The position numbers and the translations under genes were made by a program. A stretch of DNA of 64,000 bases from Sarcocystis neurona. Its lineage: Eukaryota > Apicomplexa > Conoidasida > Eucoccidiorida > Sarcocystidae. This document shows positions 46,060 to 56,730 of the stretch, one piece after another. The stretch spans positions 517,411 through 581,410 of the forward strand of contig KL647313.1 of assembly GCA_000727475.1 (NCBI GenBank), given 5' to 3'. Below the pieces are notes generated by a model. It searched no databases and was not told the origin of the DNA. It was given only the letters and a program-made list of their open reading frames with translations. Position 1 is the stretch's first letter; the number at the start of each line of letters is the position of its first letter.

Positions 46060-48091
46060 GTGAGAAATTTTCCTGTGCATGCACTTCTCTCGTGGCCGTG
46101 CCTCTCGCTATCTCTGTGTTCCTGTCTCCGTGTCTCCCTGACTGTTTGTTTCTGCGTGTGCTGCAGCAGTCTCTCCACGGCCATCCTCTCTTGCTGTCTC
46201 TTCGTCTCTCGACCGATGGCATGGAAAGGCGTGCAAAAGGAAGCAATCGTTCACGCGTTTCTTCGCATCTGTCGAGATGTGTATTTCTTGGTGGCCGACT
46301 AGCTACTGCGACATCTACATGAAGAGTGTTACCCTTCTCCTGGATTTACTTTTCTTTTTGTCTCGCGGTCTCGATGGAACCGACTGTGGACCAAGGAAGA
46401 AAAAGCTACTGGGCTTGTGTGTGGGGGGATGGCTGTCCTTCTGCCGTCCCATGAAAAAGTATTCTCCTCTCTCATTTCAAAACACAGCAACAAGTCGACA
46501 GTTCCTCACAACGGAAGAGATATGTTGCTGTTCTACGAATATGTATATATATATAAATATTTGTGCTTCCATGGACGTATGTATATATATATATATGTAC
46601 ATATATACAGTTGTCTGTCATTCTCTCTATCTCCTATCTATTTATATATACATATATATATACACTTCTCTTCCTCTCTTCTTGATATACGTGTATATAT
46701 ATATTTGTGTATCTTCCTCTGTCTCTTTATATAAGTATATATGAATATATTGTATACGTGTAGAGTATTAGCGTGATTATATACAGAGGGAGGTTCGCTG
46801 AAGATCTTCCCACCTGTACGTACACGTAGATGAATGCGTATGTATAAATTTCTGCGGGTTTATCAACACCACGTCTATCTGTGTGGATGAACGTTACGCC
46901 TGAAGAGGAATATTGTGATAACGATAACAGCAGCACTCGTAGAACGTACGGTGTGGAACAAAGGAAGTATTCGCACATTGTATACGCCTCTGTATACATA
47001 TATATATACATGTATGTATACGTATGTACAGCAGGAAATTTTCCGTATATACGCAGGTGAGGAGAAGTCTGTGTGTACGCGTGAAATGAACGGCCAAGCC
47101 TTTTTTCGAAAGAGTCGCACACGTTGCTGACAAGGAAGAACAGCAACGCTGGGCACATGGATTTGTTTATTTGTAGACGCGTCCAGCTAGTATGGTTCTG
47201 CAGGTGGGCTGCGGGAAGAAGCAGTGCAACAGCAGCAGCCGCAGCAGTGGTTACGTTGCGAAGAAAAATATGTTTTTCTTTTGCTTCTTCATTGTCTGCT
47301 GCTTCGGCTGGAGCTAGTGCTGCTTGCTGCTTCTCTGATCCTGACGGACATCTGCGGCTGCGTCCGCTGCTGCTGCTGTGGAAGGACCTGCTTCTGCGTC
47401 TGCTGCTGTTGCTGTGACCTCCCGGCTACTACCACACCTGCCAGAGTTCTCCCCCCTGTTGCTGCTGCTCTTGGTATCGCTCCCCCGCCTTCCCCGCCTT
47501 CTTCCCTGGCACTCCCCTGCTTCCGAGTTTGCTGTTGCTGCTGATGTTACGTTCGCTGTTGCCGCTATTCGTGTTGCTGCCCCTGCTGCTGCTGCTCCTA
47601 CTGCGTCTGCTCCTGGACATGTTGCTGCCGCGCCAGGAGCTGTACTTACGCTTTTGCTGTTGCTGCTGCCTCCTCAGCTGCAGGTTGAATTTGTGTTCTG
47701 CAGCTGTCTTGCTGCAGTGACAGTGCATAGCCTTTTCTTGTGCTTCTTTCTTGCTTTGCATGTCTTCGCTGAAAGTTGCTGCAGCAAGCTCTCGCTCGTC
47801 GTTTCGCTGCTGGGTTGTTGCTGTTTGTGTGAGTCACTGACGTGCCGCTGTCTCGACGCATCTGCCTCGCCTGATGCTGCTACTACTAAATTTTTTTTTC
47901 TCCTGATTCTCCTCCATTTTATCTTTCTTATTGTCTCCTTCTTGCGACTCACGTGTGTTCCTTTTTCTTTTTCCTTCCCGTGTTCTGTATTTCCTCCACG
48001 TTGCTTCCCCTATCGTTTGTAGTCTTCCCCCTGTATCTGTTCTCCAGTTTCTTTTTAACTTTCTCCTTACTTATTTCCTCGGTGGCTGCAG
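46060..48091 (+). other. intron 11, with possible alternative exons
   Basis: Contains protein-like islands that do not fit the main phase chain: 46167-46280 after GTGTGCTGCAG (one frame reads MAWKGVQKEAIVHAFLRIC), 46863-46979 (VTPEEEYCDNDNSSTRRTYG) and 47115-47203. AT microsatellite lies at 46540-46760, a CTG array at 47290-47890, and a pyrimidine tract at 47890-48080. The acceptor is GGTGGCTGCAG. Confidence 0.45.
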
Positions 48092-48224
48092 GTCTCCCCC
48101 CCTTTGCCACGTTCTACTTGCTGCCCCTTGCAACAGCAACAAAACTGCAGCAGCTGCTGATGCCACGCGAGCATCACCCTCTCGCGCAAAAAAATCCCGT
48201 AGACATGCGTCTTCTACCACCAGA
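48092..48224 (+). CDS. giant gene exon 12: linker
   Basis: The first two bases complete a Ser codon begun at the end of exon 11. The peptide is SLPPFATFYLLPLATATKLQ, QLLMPREHHPLAQKNPVD and MRLLPP. The donor CCAGA|GTATGT is close to consensus and leaves phase 2. A different frame (Ala/Lys/Arg-rich) is also open, but would need a different partner. No known domain is recognised. Confidence 0.62.
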
Positions 48225-48936
48225 GTATGTCTCTATTCCTCACTAAATCTATGCACTCTTATTTACTTACACGTAGGCCTGTCTTTTTCATCTCTCTGTC
48301 TGCGTGTGTATATGTGTATATACATATATGTCTATATATACATGTCTCCACGAATGGATGAGAAACTAGTAACGCTGTCTACAAATACATATATATATAT
48401 ATGTATGCATTTCTGCCCATCTCTCTCTGCGTCGTTCTCGATATATCTTCCCGTTTCTCGCTGTCTGTTATTATGCTCCAGTCACTAAATACCTTGAGTA
48501 AATTTTCCTCTCTACCTTTCCACGTGTATAAATCTATATAGGTGTATCAATTATATATATATATATATATATGCATCGCTTTCTCTGTAAATGCATGTGT
48601 ATTTATAGCACTGTGTCTTTAACTACGCATTTTTGAGAGACAATTTCTTGCAGTCACTCCGCATGGAGCGATCGCTGTCGGGGTGTCACCCTCTCTGTAT
48701 TTACACCTCTCTGTTTATGTACACTGTCATAGATACGGCGCGTCTTTCTCCCTGTCTATTTGTATCTCTTTATCTCTTCACGTTTCTGTATCCATGTATA
48801 TATATATGTATCTATCTATCTCTCTACCTATATCTATCTACCTGCATCTATCTATCTACCTATATATATATATATATGTATGTCTATCTATCTGCATACT
48901 TGTATATAAGCATATGTATATCTTCGTCAAAATGAG

Positions 48937-49007
48937 TGCCGAAGACTCGCTTTTCGCACCTGGTGGAGCTGCGCCTGCCTCTCACCTGTCCGCATCCACA
49001 GACATAC
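48937..49007 (+). CDS. giant gene exon 13: short linker
   Basis: A 71-nt segment of unique sequence in the middle of AT microsatellite. The acceptor is weak (CAAAATGAG). The peptide is AEDSLFAPGGAAPASHLSAS followed by TDI. The donor CATAC|GTAGCC leaves one base. Phase 2 in and phase 1 out match exons 12 and 14 without adjustment, which is the main support. Confidence 0.5.
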
Positions 49008-49844
49008 GTAGCCATATATATATATGTATATACGTATATATGTATATATATATACGTATATGTACGCGCGTGCAGGTATGTCCATACGTTAGGTATGTAC
49101 GCGAGGCTGCGTAGTAATTATGCCTGTGTGCTCGGCACATCTCACATTTTAAATCCGATATGTGTGTGTGTGTGTGTGTGTGTGCTTGTGCGGTCTTCTT
49201 TCGCGTCTCTGTTTCTCTTTTGAAAATGGTGGTTCCTTTTTTCACGAGAATTGTCCGATGCCGTCCTCTCGAGAAACGCATGAGTAGAGGAACAGAGACA
49301 CGTTTCTTTGGCGTTTTTTTTCCGCCGGAAAACGCAGTCGCGTTGCTCTCCCACGCGTGTATGGCTGTGTGTCTCTCCCTCTTTTTCGTGTCTTGTGCCA
49401 ACACAGAAAGACAGATACGCAGCGACGTGTGCGACGCTCTGCAGATTACTGCAGACAAGCAGCCACCTATGCGTCTGTCTATCGCAAAGAAAATTCGATC
49501 GCCGTGTGGATGTATGTGTGCACACATCTACATCTCTCGATTTCGTCACCACACGATATATCGGAATGTTCACATTTGTGCTGCCAGATAGGCCTCTATG
49601 CAAATATTACATATATATCTGCAGGCGCGTACATATCATTCTAAATAAATACATATACATATATATGTATGTATGTGGAAGGCTCTGTCCTTTGCTCTCA
49701 CAAACACACACACACACACACACATTTAGACGAGGTGGTCGTCAGCGCGGGCGAGGCACTTTTCCCCTCTTGTACGTCTTCGCATCGTCTGCAAATGTGC
49801 GAGTGTATAGTGAGATGCGGAGAAGATTACACGTGTGTCTCCAG

Positions 49845-49998
49845 CTCGTGTCAACGGAGAAAAGGAAGTTTTCTCTTCTTTGGGGCGTCTTGACTTGCGG
49901 CATGCGGCGGTAGAGGACCGTCTCCTTCTAGCAGGACTGCGTCAGAAATGTAGAAACGCCTCGTTCGCCTTCTTCTCTCCACGTGTACACACTCGTCC
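49845..49998 (+). CDS. giant gene exon 14: helical segment
   Basis: Acceptor GTGTGTCTCCAG. The first two bases plus the one from exon 13 make a Pro codon, then RVNGEKEVFSSLGRLDLRHA and AVEDRLLLAGLRQKCRNASF, a clearly helical, ordinary-composition peptide. Several donors follow (after 49982, 49984, 49998); only the one after 49998 gives the phase 2 needed by exon 15, so the end is provisional. Confidence 0.58.
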
Positions 49999-50398
49999 GT
50001 ATTTTGTGTTTGCGTGTGTATGTCTCTATGAATCTGCGTGTTTACATGTCTACGCAGAAATATATATATATATATAATTGAAGCTCGCTGCTGCTGGCGT
50101 TGCTGCTGATGCTTCTTCTTCGTGACGTCGTGCGTGTACCAGCACAGCAGAACGCGAACAGGTGGCTCCTGCTGCAGTCGCTGCTGCTGTCTCCGCTGCT
50201 GTTTTGCTGGGTTTAAAGTGTTGCAGCTGTTTGTGCTCGTGCCGCGTGGGCCGCAGGCGCTGCCGCTGTTGCTTCTAGTACTGCTGCTTTGGAGTGCTGC
50301 TGTTGCTGCTGCTGCTTTGACATATGAGGGCCTGTTGCTGTTGCTGCTGCTTCTGGTCGTGAACTGCAAGATGCTGCTGCTTCCTCTTTTGCATACAG
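49999..50398 (+). other. intron 14 with CTG array
   Basis: A short intron. A small TA run at 50060-50080 is followed by an interrupted CTG array from 50085 to about 50385, ending CTTTTGCATACAG. Confidence 0.6.
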
Positions 50399-51350
50399 CG
50401 ACTTTGCAGAAGCCTTCGCGCTACGGCAGCAGCAGTTTGTGAAGTTCCGTCTTCGAGAAGCACTGCTGCATGTAGAGCAGCAACAGCAGCAGGAGAAAAG
50501 CAGCAGCGGCAGCTACGAAGACGCGGAAGACGAATCAGGAACAGGAGCAGCAAGAGCAGTGGCGCCAGCAGCAGTTGCCGCAGCACAGCAGCAGGAAAGG
50601 ATAGGAAAGAGCAGCAAAGAGATGCTGCTTCAAAGCAGCAAAAGGAAGACCAGTTCCGGCAACTTGCTCCAAGACAGTCGCAAACGCAGCAGCACCAGCA
50701 TCTCTGTAGGTGGAGGACGAGGCAACAGCAGCAGCAGCAGGAAAGCAGCTGCGGAAACCAGCAGCAGAAGCAAAGCGGCCACAGCCCATGCCGGTGCAGC
50801 AGCAGCAGCAACAGCGCAAGAAGAATTGAACGAACAGGAGCAGGAGGAGGAGGACAAGGAAGCAGACTGGAGAGGGCAGGCCGCAGACAGAGAAGAAGAA
50901 GCAGGAAATAAAGGTTCACCAGAAGAAGAGAACAAAATTGTTTCGACAGAATGTGAAGGTGCTGCGGGTGCTGCCGCTGTGCGTCGCATGCAGCGCTTCG
51001 TGCAGTTGCTGATGGCGCAAGGAGACAAAAAACGAAGTCGGGGGTCTGCAGCGGAGGAGGAGCAGCAGCAGAACCGAAGCAGTAATCTGCAAAGGAGGAG
51101 GAGTAGCAGCAGCAGGCTTGCGAGGGAAAACCACGACCACTTTTTCTTTCGAAGCACGCGTAGTCTGGTGGTGGGAACTGCCACAGATCAAAGAAAGAAA
51201 GAAGAAGAATTTTTGCCGTTGCTGATGCATGCGCTGCATCCGCGTATCCTTCAGAGAGACATGTCTGCCTGGCTTTCTCTTTTGTCAAAGCGGCAGCTCG
51301 TCAAAAAACTTCTTGCTGCTGATAAGGAACTCGCTCTTCTCAAAACGCAG
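50399..51350 (+). CDS. giant gene exon 15: Gln-rich and coiled-coil exon
   Basis: This 952-nt exon starts after GCATACAG and ends at a consensus ACGCAG|GTACCC donor in phase 0. It opens DFAEAFALRQQQFVKFRLRE followed by ALLHVEQQQQQEKSSSG, passes through Ser/Lys/Arg and Glu-rich segments (EELNEQEQEEEDKEADW), then a compact region (VRRMQRFVQLLMAQGDKKRS; FLPLLMHALHPRILQRDM). It ends in an amphipathic helix (LLSKRQLVKKLLAADKEL, ALLKTQ) that continues directly into exon 16. The coding strand carries CAG arrays, while the adjacent introns carry CTG. One of the firmest exons in the window. Confidence 0.85.
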
Positions 51351-53937
51351 GTACCCCCCTCCTTTCCGCTCCCTCCCGCAGTAAATGACATATCTACCTC
51401 AGGTCAAGAAATTCTAGCAGCTTCTACACACAAGCATGCAGACATTGCGCGAGCAAACCACCAAAATAACGGGCTTTCACCGACATGTAGAAACGCGTCT
51501 ACGTACGCAAGCAAACATATCTCTCCATCTATATGTATGTGTTGTGCATGCGTTATTGAAGAAGTGACAACATTCCCATGTGAGGGGAGAGGTCGACACA
51601 GCAGTGGAAGGGAACAACAGCAAAGAGGAAGAAATTTCAACGAAATTCAAGAAGACACTTTCTCTCACTGATAATTCCGTTGCTTGCTGTATAATATCAA
51701 AATACCGAATAGTCGCTGCATGCGCACGTATACACAGGTATATATATACATCTGTCTATACACATACATATATATATATATGCGTGTGTGTATATATATG
51801 TATGCGTGCATGTATATTTAGGCATATGTGTGAAAAGGGAAGTCACTTTGACGTAACTTATACAAATATATATTCGTGTGTGTGTATATGTACATATATT
51901 GATGCATATATGTATATATATGTATGTGAATAGGGAATAAGCTGTTAGTAGAACTTGCGTGTCTGTGCGTGTTGAGTGTTCTCCATTGCGCGCTGAAGAC
52001 GTTTTCAACTATACGAACATATTTATATACAGAGCGTATATGATACATACATATTCCGTATATACACGTATATACATATATAGAGAGGGAATATATATGT
52101 ATGCGTGCGTAGGCGTGTTGAGTTTCTTTTGTGTACGCGTTTGATATCCGCAGAAAAGTGCGTGTTTCACAGAGTAGTTTTATCTGTCCAGTGTCTGTGT
52201 GTGGCTCTGTGTTTCTCCATTTTCTTCCCAGTCCCTCCCTACGTGTACATGTTTATTGATGATAGGAGACGAGACGAGACACAAAGAGCTCTCTTCTTCC
52301 CTTTCTGTCTCTTTGTTTATCCTTTTCTGGTTGTAGACCCCTTCGAATACATATGTGTAACATACACGCATCACAGCGCATGTGAAAGTATCTGACCGTT
52401 GTTACTCTTTACAAGTGTACGCATATATTCTCTGTGTGTATACACGTTTATATATATGTATTTCCCTGCACGTATATCTCGAGAAACGCATGCATGTACT
52501 CTCTGTGTACACATCTATATATTTGTGTATCTTCCGGCATATGTACCTTTATATATGCATGCGCATCCTCCCTGTGTGCCTACACATAGGCATATATCTA
52601 CACAAGTGTGTGTCTACAGGCGTCGGTTCGCAAATATATATATATCTTGTTCCGTGTAAGTACTTGCGTATATGCGTGTTCAATGTATGTTCGAGTATAT
52701 GTCGACTTCTATGTGGATGACGGTGTTACTGCGAAGCTACCTTGAAAAAGACGCATGTTATTTCTTTCTTCTAAACAAATATGTGGACGCAGATTGACGA
52801 GCCGTACGACCGCGTATCTGACAACGTACGCGCATTTTCCTCTCCTCCTCTATTTCGTGGGTTTCTTGCACACATGCAGACACGAGACACATGACGTGTC
52901 CCTTTCTCTCCCTCTCTCTGTGTCTCGCACTTGGTGTGTCTCGTTTCCCTCCTCCTATCATAATTTGACGTGTATACGTAGGGACCTGGGGAAAGCAGGA
53001 AGACTTTCTTCTCTTCCCCCTCCCCGCGTCTCTCTATGGCTCTCTTTATCTTGTGTCCCCAGTACGCTAACATATATATAAGCATATATAAACATATATG
53101 TACATGTATGTATATAAACATATATATATTATGTACGTGCGGGTTACTCTCTGTGGCTCCTTGTCCTTCTCCAGTCCCTGTGTTCACGCGTCTGTCAGTC
53201 TCCCTCTCTCTTTCTGCCTCTGTCTCTCTCTGTTCGTGTTACTCTGCTCCTCTGTCTGCTGCCGTCTTGGGCTGACGTAAAAAGCTCCCTTTAATCGGCG
53301 TTTCTTTTAGTACAGAAGGTCAGTCCTCAATTCCTCTCAGTCCTCAGTTCCTCACGTAGCTGCATGCGTTGAAGAATTCTTCGCTGCGTCCTCTCTCCCT
53401 CTCCTCCTGCTTTTTATCCCTCTCTTCTAACGCCGACGTCTGCTTGTGCTTCCACGACAACACTGTGCTGCTGGTGCTGCTTCCTGCGATACCACGAATA
53501 GTGTCGCTGCTGCTTCTGTCGTGGCTTCTCCTGCTTGCGATACCGCTGCTGCTGCTACTGTTGCTGCTCCTGTTCCTCTTGCTGCTGGTGCTACTGTAGC
53601 TGCTGTTGTCGTTGCTGCTGCTGTTGCTGTTGCTACTACTGTTGTTTCTGCCCGTACTGCTGCTGCTGCTACTAGTGGTTTTGCGCCTGCTAGTGTTGTA
53701 GCTGCGACTGCTGGTGGTGCTAGTGTTGCTGGTGCTAGTGTTGCTGCTGCTACGGTTGCCGCGTGTGTGTGACCTCTGCTGCTTGCGAGACCACTGCTGC
53801 TGGTACCGCTCTTGGTACTGGGACTGCTGCTGCTGTTGCTGCTGCTGTTGCGCTGCTGCTTGCAAGACAGCTGCTGGTACTGGTGTTGCTGCCGCTGCTG
53901 CTGTGGCTGCGGTGGGTGCTGCGCTGGATCAACGCAG
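51351..53937 (+). other. intron 15: AT microsatellite, pyrimidine tract, CTG array
   Basis: 51730-52120 and 52420-52680 are TA/TG microsatellite. 52840-53270 is C/T-rich with a TA island at 53070-53130. 53460-53930 is an interrupted CTG/GTGCTACTG array running into GATCAACGCAG. A small protein-like segment at 52793-52856 (IDEPYDRVSDNVRAFSSP), preceded by a good pyrimidine tract and GGACGCAG, is a candidate extra exon. Confidence 0.55.
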
Positions 53938-54246
53938 GTGCAAAAGGACGTCGCTGTTTCTGCGGAATGCCAGAAGTTGCGAGAGGCTGTTCAGAAGGCA
54001 AAAGAAAAACAGGAAGAGCTGGAGGGAAGACTGCGTTGCATCATTTGTGTCTCTCACGTACGATGTGTTGCTCTTTCTCCCTGCATGCACTTTTACTTCT
54101 GTAGCGCATGCAGCCAGAGTCTCGTGCTTTGCCCTGTTTGTCGTGTGAAAATTCAAAGCCGTCTTCTGCTTCAGCGAGAAGAAGAACCTTCTCCTCGTTC
54201 CTCAGAAAAAGACAGCGATGCAGAAGAAGAAGACGGGGAAAAGTAA
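53938..54246 (+). CDS. giant gene exon 16: coiled coil and C-terminal C3HC4 RING finger
   Basis: The phase 0 start VQKDVAVSAECQKLREAVQK extends the coiled coil of exon 15 without a break. The RING follows: Cys-Ile-Ile-Cys, a 10-residue spacer, Cys-Met-His, Phe-Tyr-Phe-Cys-Ser-Ala-Cys, a six-residue spacer, then Cys-Pro-Val-Cys-Arg. This matches CxxC-x10-CxHx3CxxC-x6-CPxC, the compact type found at the C-terminus of IAP and MUL1-like E3 ligases, and all eight zinc ligands are present. An acidic tail with the run SEKDSDAEEEDGEK ends at a TAA at 54244-54246. A function as an E3 ubiquitin ligase is inferred from family knowledge. Confidence 0.9.
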   Translation: MQKDVAVSAECQKLREAVQKAKEKQEELEGRLRCIICVSHVRCVALSPCMHFYFCSACSQSLVLCPVCRVKIQSRLLLQREEEPSPRSSEKDSDAEEEDGEK

Positions 54247-55680
54247 ATAAAGAAAAAGAAAGAAAACCTTCCACGTCCTCACGTGTACATGGGTATATTT
54301 ACATACATATGTGTGGACGGAGGTATGTTGCATGTTGACAAAGCGGTGGGAGAGAAGGAAAGAAAAGTCAAACACATCTATAAATACATCACAAATATAC
54401 ATGACGACATATATATATAGATATGTATATTTTTCTTCGTGTGTTTATATATACGTAGAGACAGAGAGGGAGAGAGGGAGAGAAGATTTTTTCTGTTTAT
54501 GCGTGTGACTCAATATTTATGTGCATACAACATGCGTGTACATACGTATTTTTACGTAAGGGGCGACATTTATATATATATATATATATGTCGTAGCTTG
54601 GGAGGGGAAGTGGGAAACAAATGAGAAATACAATTTCGAAAGAATAAAGAACGAGAAAGTATAAGCAAAGATTATACGTGTGTATATACATCTGTAGTGT
54701 GTCTTGTCATATGAGACATGTTTAGGGTGTGTGCGTAGGCAGATTCGTATATGACTGTTGATACAGAGAGTTTTCACTGACACACGGAAAGCAGAGGGGA
54801 CTAGTGGGGAAAAAAAACAATGTGAAGTAGGTAGTCAGAAATACGCGTGTGTGTATTACTGTATGTATAAATCTCGAGCTGCACGTGTACTACGTACGTG
54901 CACGTGTGTGACACTGTATATATGTATTACCTAGTCGTATGATATATATATATATATCTATATATATATATGCGCATGTGTACGTGCGTATGCGAATGCA
55001 TTCATATGCAGGTGTATATGTATGGGTTCATAGACACACGTATTTCTCTGCGAGTAAAGAAGAGGGTACAGAGGAAGAACACACCAGGTCAGACAGGGGG
55101 AAGTCTGCATGCACTTTTGTGCGTGTGTTCACATCAGATGTACGGCCACACAATATATATCTGCATAAAAATCTATCAACATCTTTTAGAAGGAGAAGAA
55201 AGGGAAGCAGAGAAAAAGACAAGTGTCTTTATATGTGCGCATTGACAAAGTAAGAGAAAACGCGGTTGTTTAAGAGAAAAGAAGAGGGCTGCAGGAGAGG
55301 GACCGGGAGACGCGCAGCGGCGGCAGGATCGGCAACGAGGAGCTGAAGGGTACACGTGCGTTGCAGCATCTGGCAACATCTGGTCCACTAGCTTCGTGTG
55401 CTCCGCGTCAAGTGATTGTTAAATATCTCCGCTCGTTAGTCAACGTCCAGGACTTCTACCTGTTCCACATGTCCGCTACACCTGAGTCCAGGTGGGATCT
55501 GAAAAATACAGGCTCTGCTGCAGGGGCAGGAGCTAAATTCGAACACGTATCTCGCAAAAGATAGGCATCAGGTTTGTTTGTCCATGCACCTCGCTGCTGG
55601 TCACGTGGTAGCCCCCCGCTCCCCTCACCGGACAGGCGACTAGCCGCCACGAGCGAGACCAGACACAAGGCACGGATGCA
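54247..55680. other. 3' flank with AT microsatellite, no gene supported
   Basis: A-rich sequence directly after the stop (AAATAAAGAAAAAGAAAG) could contribute to the 3' UTR. 54300-54460, 54560-54590 and 54930-55030 are TA/TG runs. 55330-55560 has a short open segment with a possible acceptor (TTGCAG-like) but no partner. I see no RNA gene. Confidence 0.45.
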
Positions 55681-55684
55681 CATG

Positions 55685-56038
55685 CAGCTAGGTGGTAATG
55701 AAACGCGTGCTGGTGTTTGATGAAATGTGGGCAGCTAGCTGGTACAGTCAGTGCGTGTAGCTGGCCAGTGAATGCCTGCAGCTCGTTTCCCAGTGCCCGC
55801 TGCTAGTTGATGAAAGACTCGCAGCCAGCGGGTAACATGTGTGCAGCTAGACGGAGGACGAGGACACAGAGCAGTTACCACGCCTGCACCTAGCTGTGGA
55901 TATGCGGTGCAGGTCAGCGGTGATGCAGCTAGCTAATCTTGTCTGTACTCCAAGCTTCGTCTTTTTACCCACGGGTGCATAGCGCCAGCTGCCCACATTT
56001 CATCAACTAGCAGCATGCGTTTCATTACCAACTAGCTG
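55685..56038. mobile_element. inverted-repeat element (possible foldback/MITE-like)
   Basis: The left arm 55685-55742 starts CAGCTAGGTGGTAATGAAAC; the right arm 55985-56038 is its reverse complement, ending GGTTTCATTACC-like then AACTAGCTG. Over 54-58 bases the arms agree at roughly 85-90 percent with one small gap, enclosing about 240 bases. The interior repeats related words (CAGCTAG, GTGCAGCTAG, GCTAGTTGATGAAA). No transposase frame is present. Calling it a transposon is inference; a decayed palindrome of other origin is possible. Confidence 0.6.
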
Positions 56039-56059
56039 TACGCGCAATCGCGCTTTATG

Positions 56060-56730
56060 TCTTTGTGTCTGCAAAGCAGTCACCTTCTTAGAGCGTGCGC
56101 TCGAGCAGGAAGCTATACAGAATGCTTTCACTAGCTCTGATATCCGCAGAGGCAGGTCGCTATGCAGAAGGCATGCAGGTCGCGTTGCTGCTTTTTCATG
56201 CGGGTAGCACCACGCCTGCTGCAGCTACCTACGAACATCGCATGCAGATGCGTACGCAGTTGTGTCGTCGCTTGCTATACGGAAGACGGTAAACCACTCA
56301 AAATGTGCGTGTGTATTTTGATGCATGCAGCCTGTCAGCTGCCGCAGCATAGTCGTTCAATTATGTAAATGCTGCTGCACTTTGACCTGGTCAAGTCTAC
56401 AGGCCATATCTACCTGTGGTCTTTTGAAAGCATACCAATGCATGTAAAGGGGAGATTTTCGTGAATTTGTTCTTAGCGGGTAACTATGATAACTGCGCGG
56501 TAGCCACCTGCTCACTGCACGCTGATTCTTCATTCAGAAGACCGGATACTCTTGGGAGGCCACATTCTGCAGGCAAATAAACTAGTCGAAAGGTAGTGGC
56601 AAGCATGTTAACTGATCTGCGAAGGAGGCGAATTTTGGGGATATTGAAGGTGAAGAATATTCGAGTACAGATAAACAGATATAGGTAATCATCACCTACC
56701 AGTAGGAATGCAGACGTAGATAGTATTTGC
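56060..56730. other. intergenic, nothing recognised
   Basis: Mixed-composition sequence with frames under 90 codons. Short open segments at 56095-56292 contain CTGCTGCAGC words but no domain. Confidence 0.4.

Larger units (their letters stand above)
23652..54246 (+). other. LRR-Tudor-coiled-coil-RING giant gene (whole model, 16 exons)
   Basis: Exons assembled by eye: 23652-24415, 25419-25982, 28103-28234, 29895-30265, 32856-33045, 34720-34857, 36431-about 38316, 38904-40733, 41866-42273, 44673-44743, 45585-46059, 48092-48224, 48937-49007, 49845-49998, 50399-51350 and 53938-54246. Phases agree directly at junctions 1-2, 2-3, 3-4, 5-6, 6-7, 9-10, 10-11, 11-12, 12-13, 13-14 and 15-16. The ends of exons 4, 7 and 14 and the start of exon 9 were selected among alternatives, partly to keep frame. 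The protein combines LRRs, a Tudor-like domain, CAG-coded low complexity, a second Tudor/Agenet-like fold, a coiled coil and a C-terminal RING. A RING implies E3 ubiquitin-ligase activity; the other modules suggest substrate or chromatin binding. It could still be two genes, with the break most likely within exons 7-9. Confidence 0.55.
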
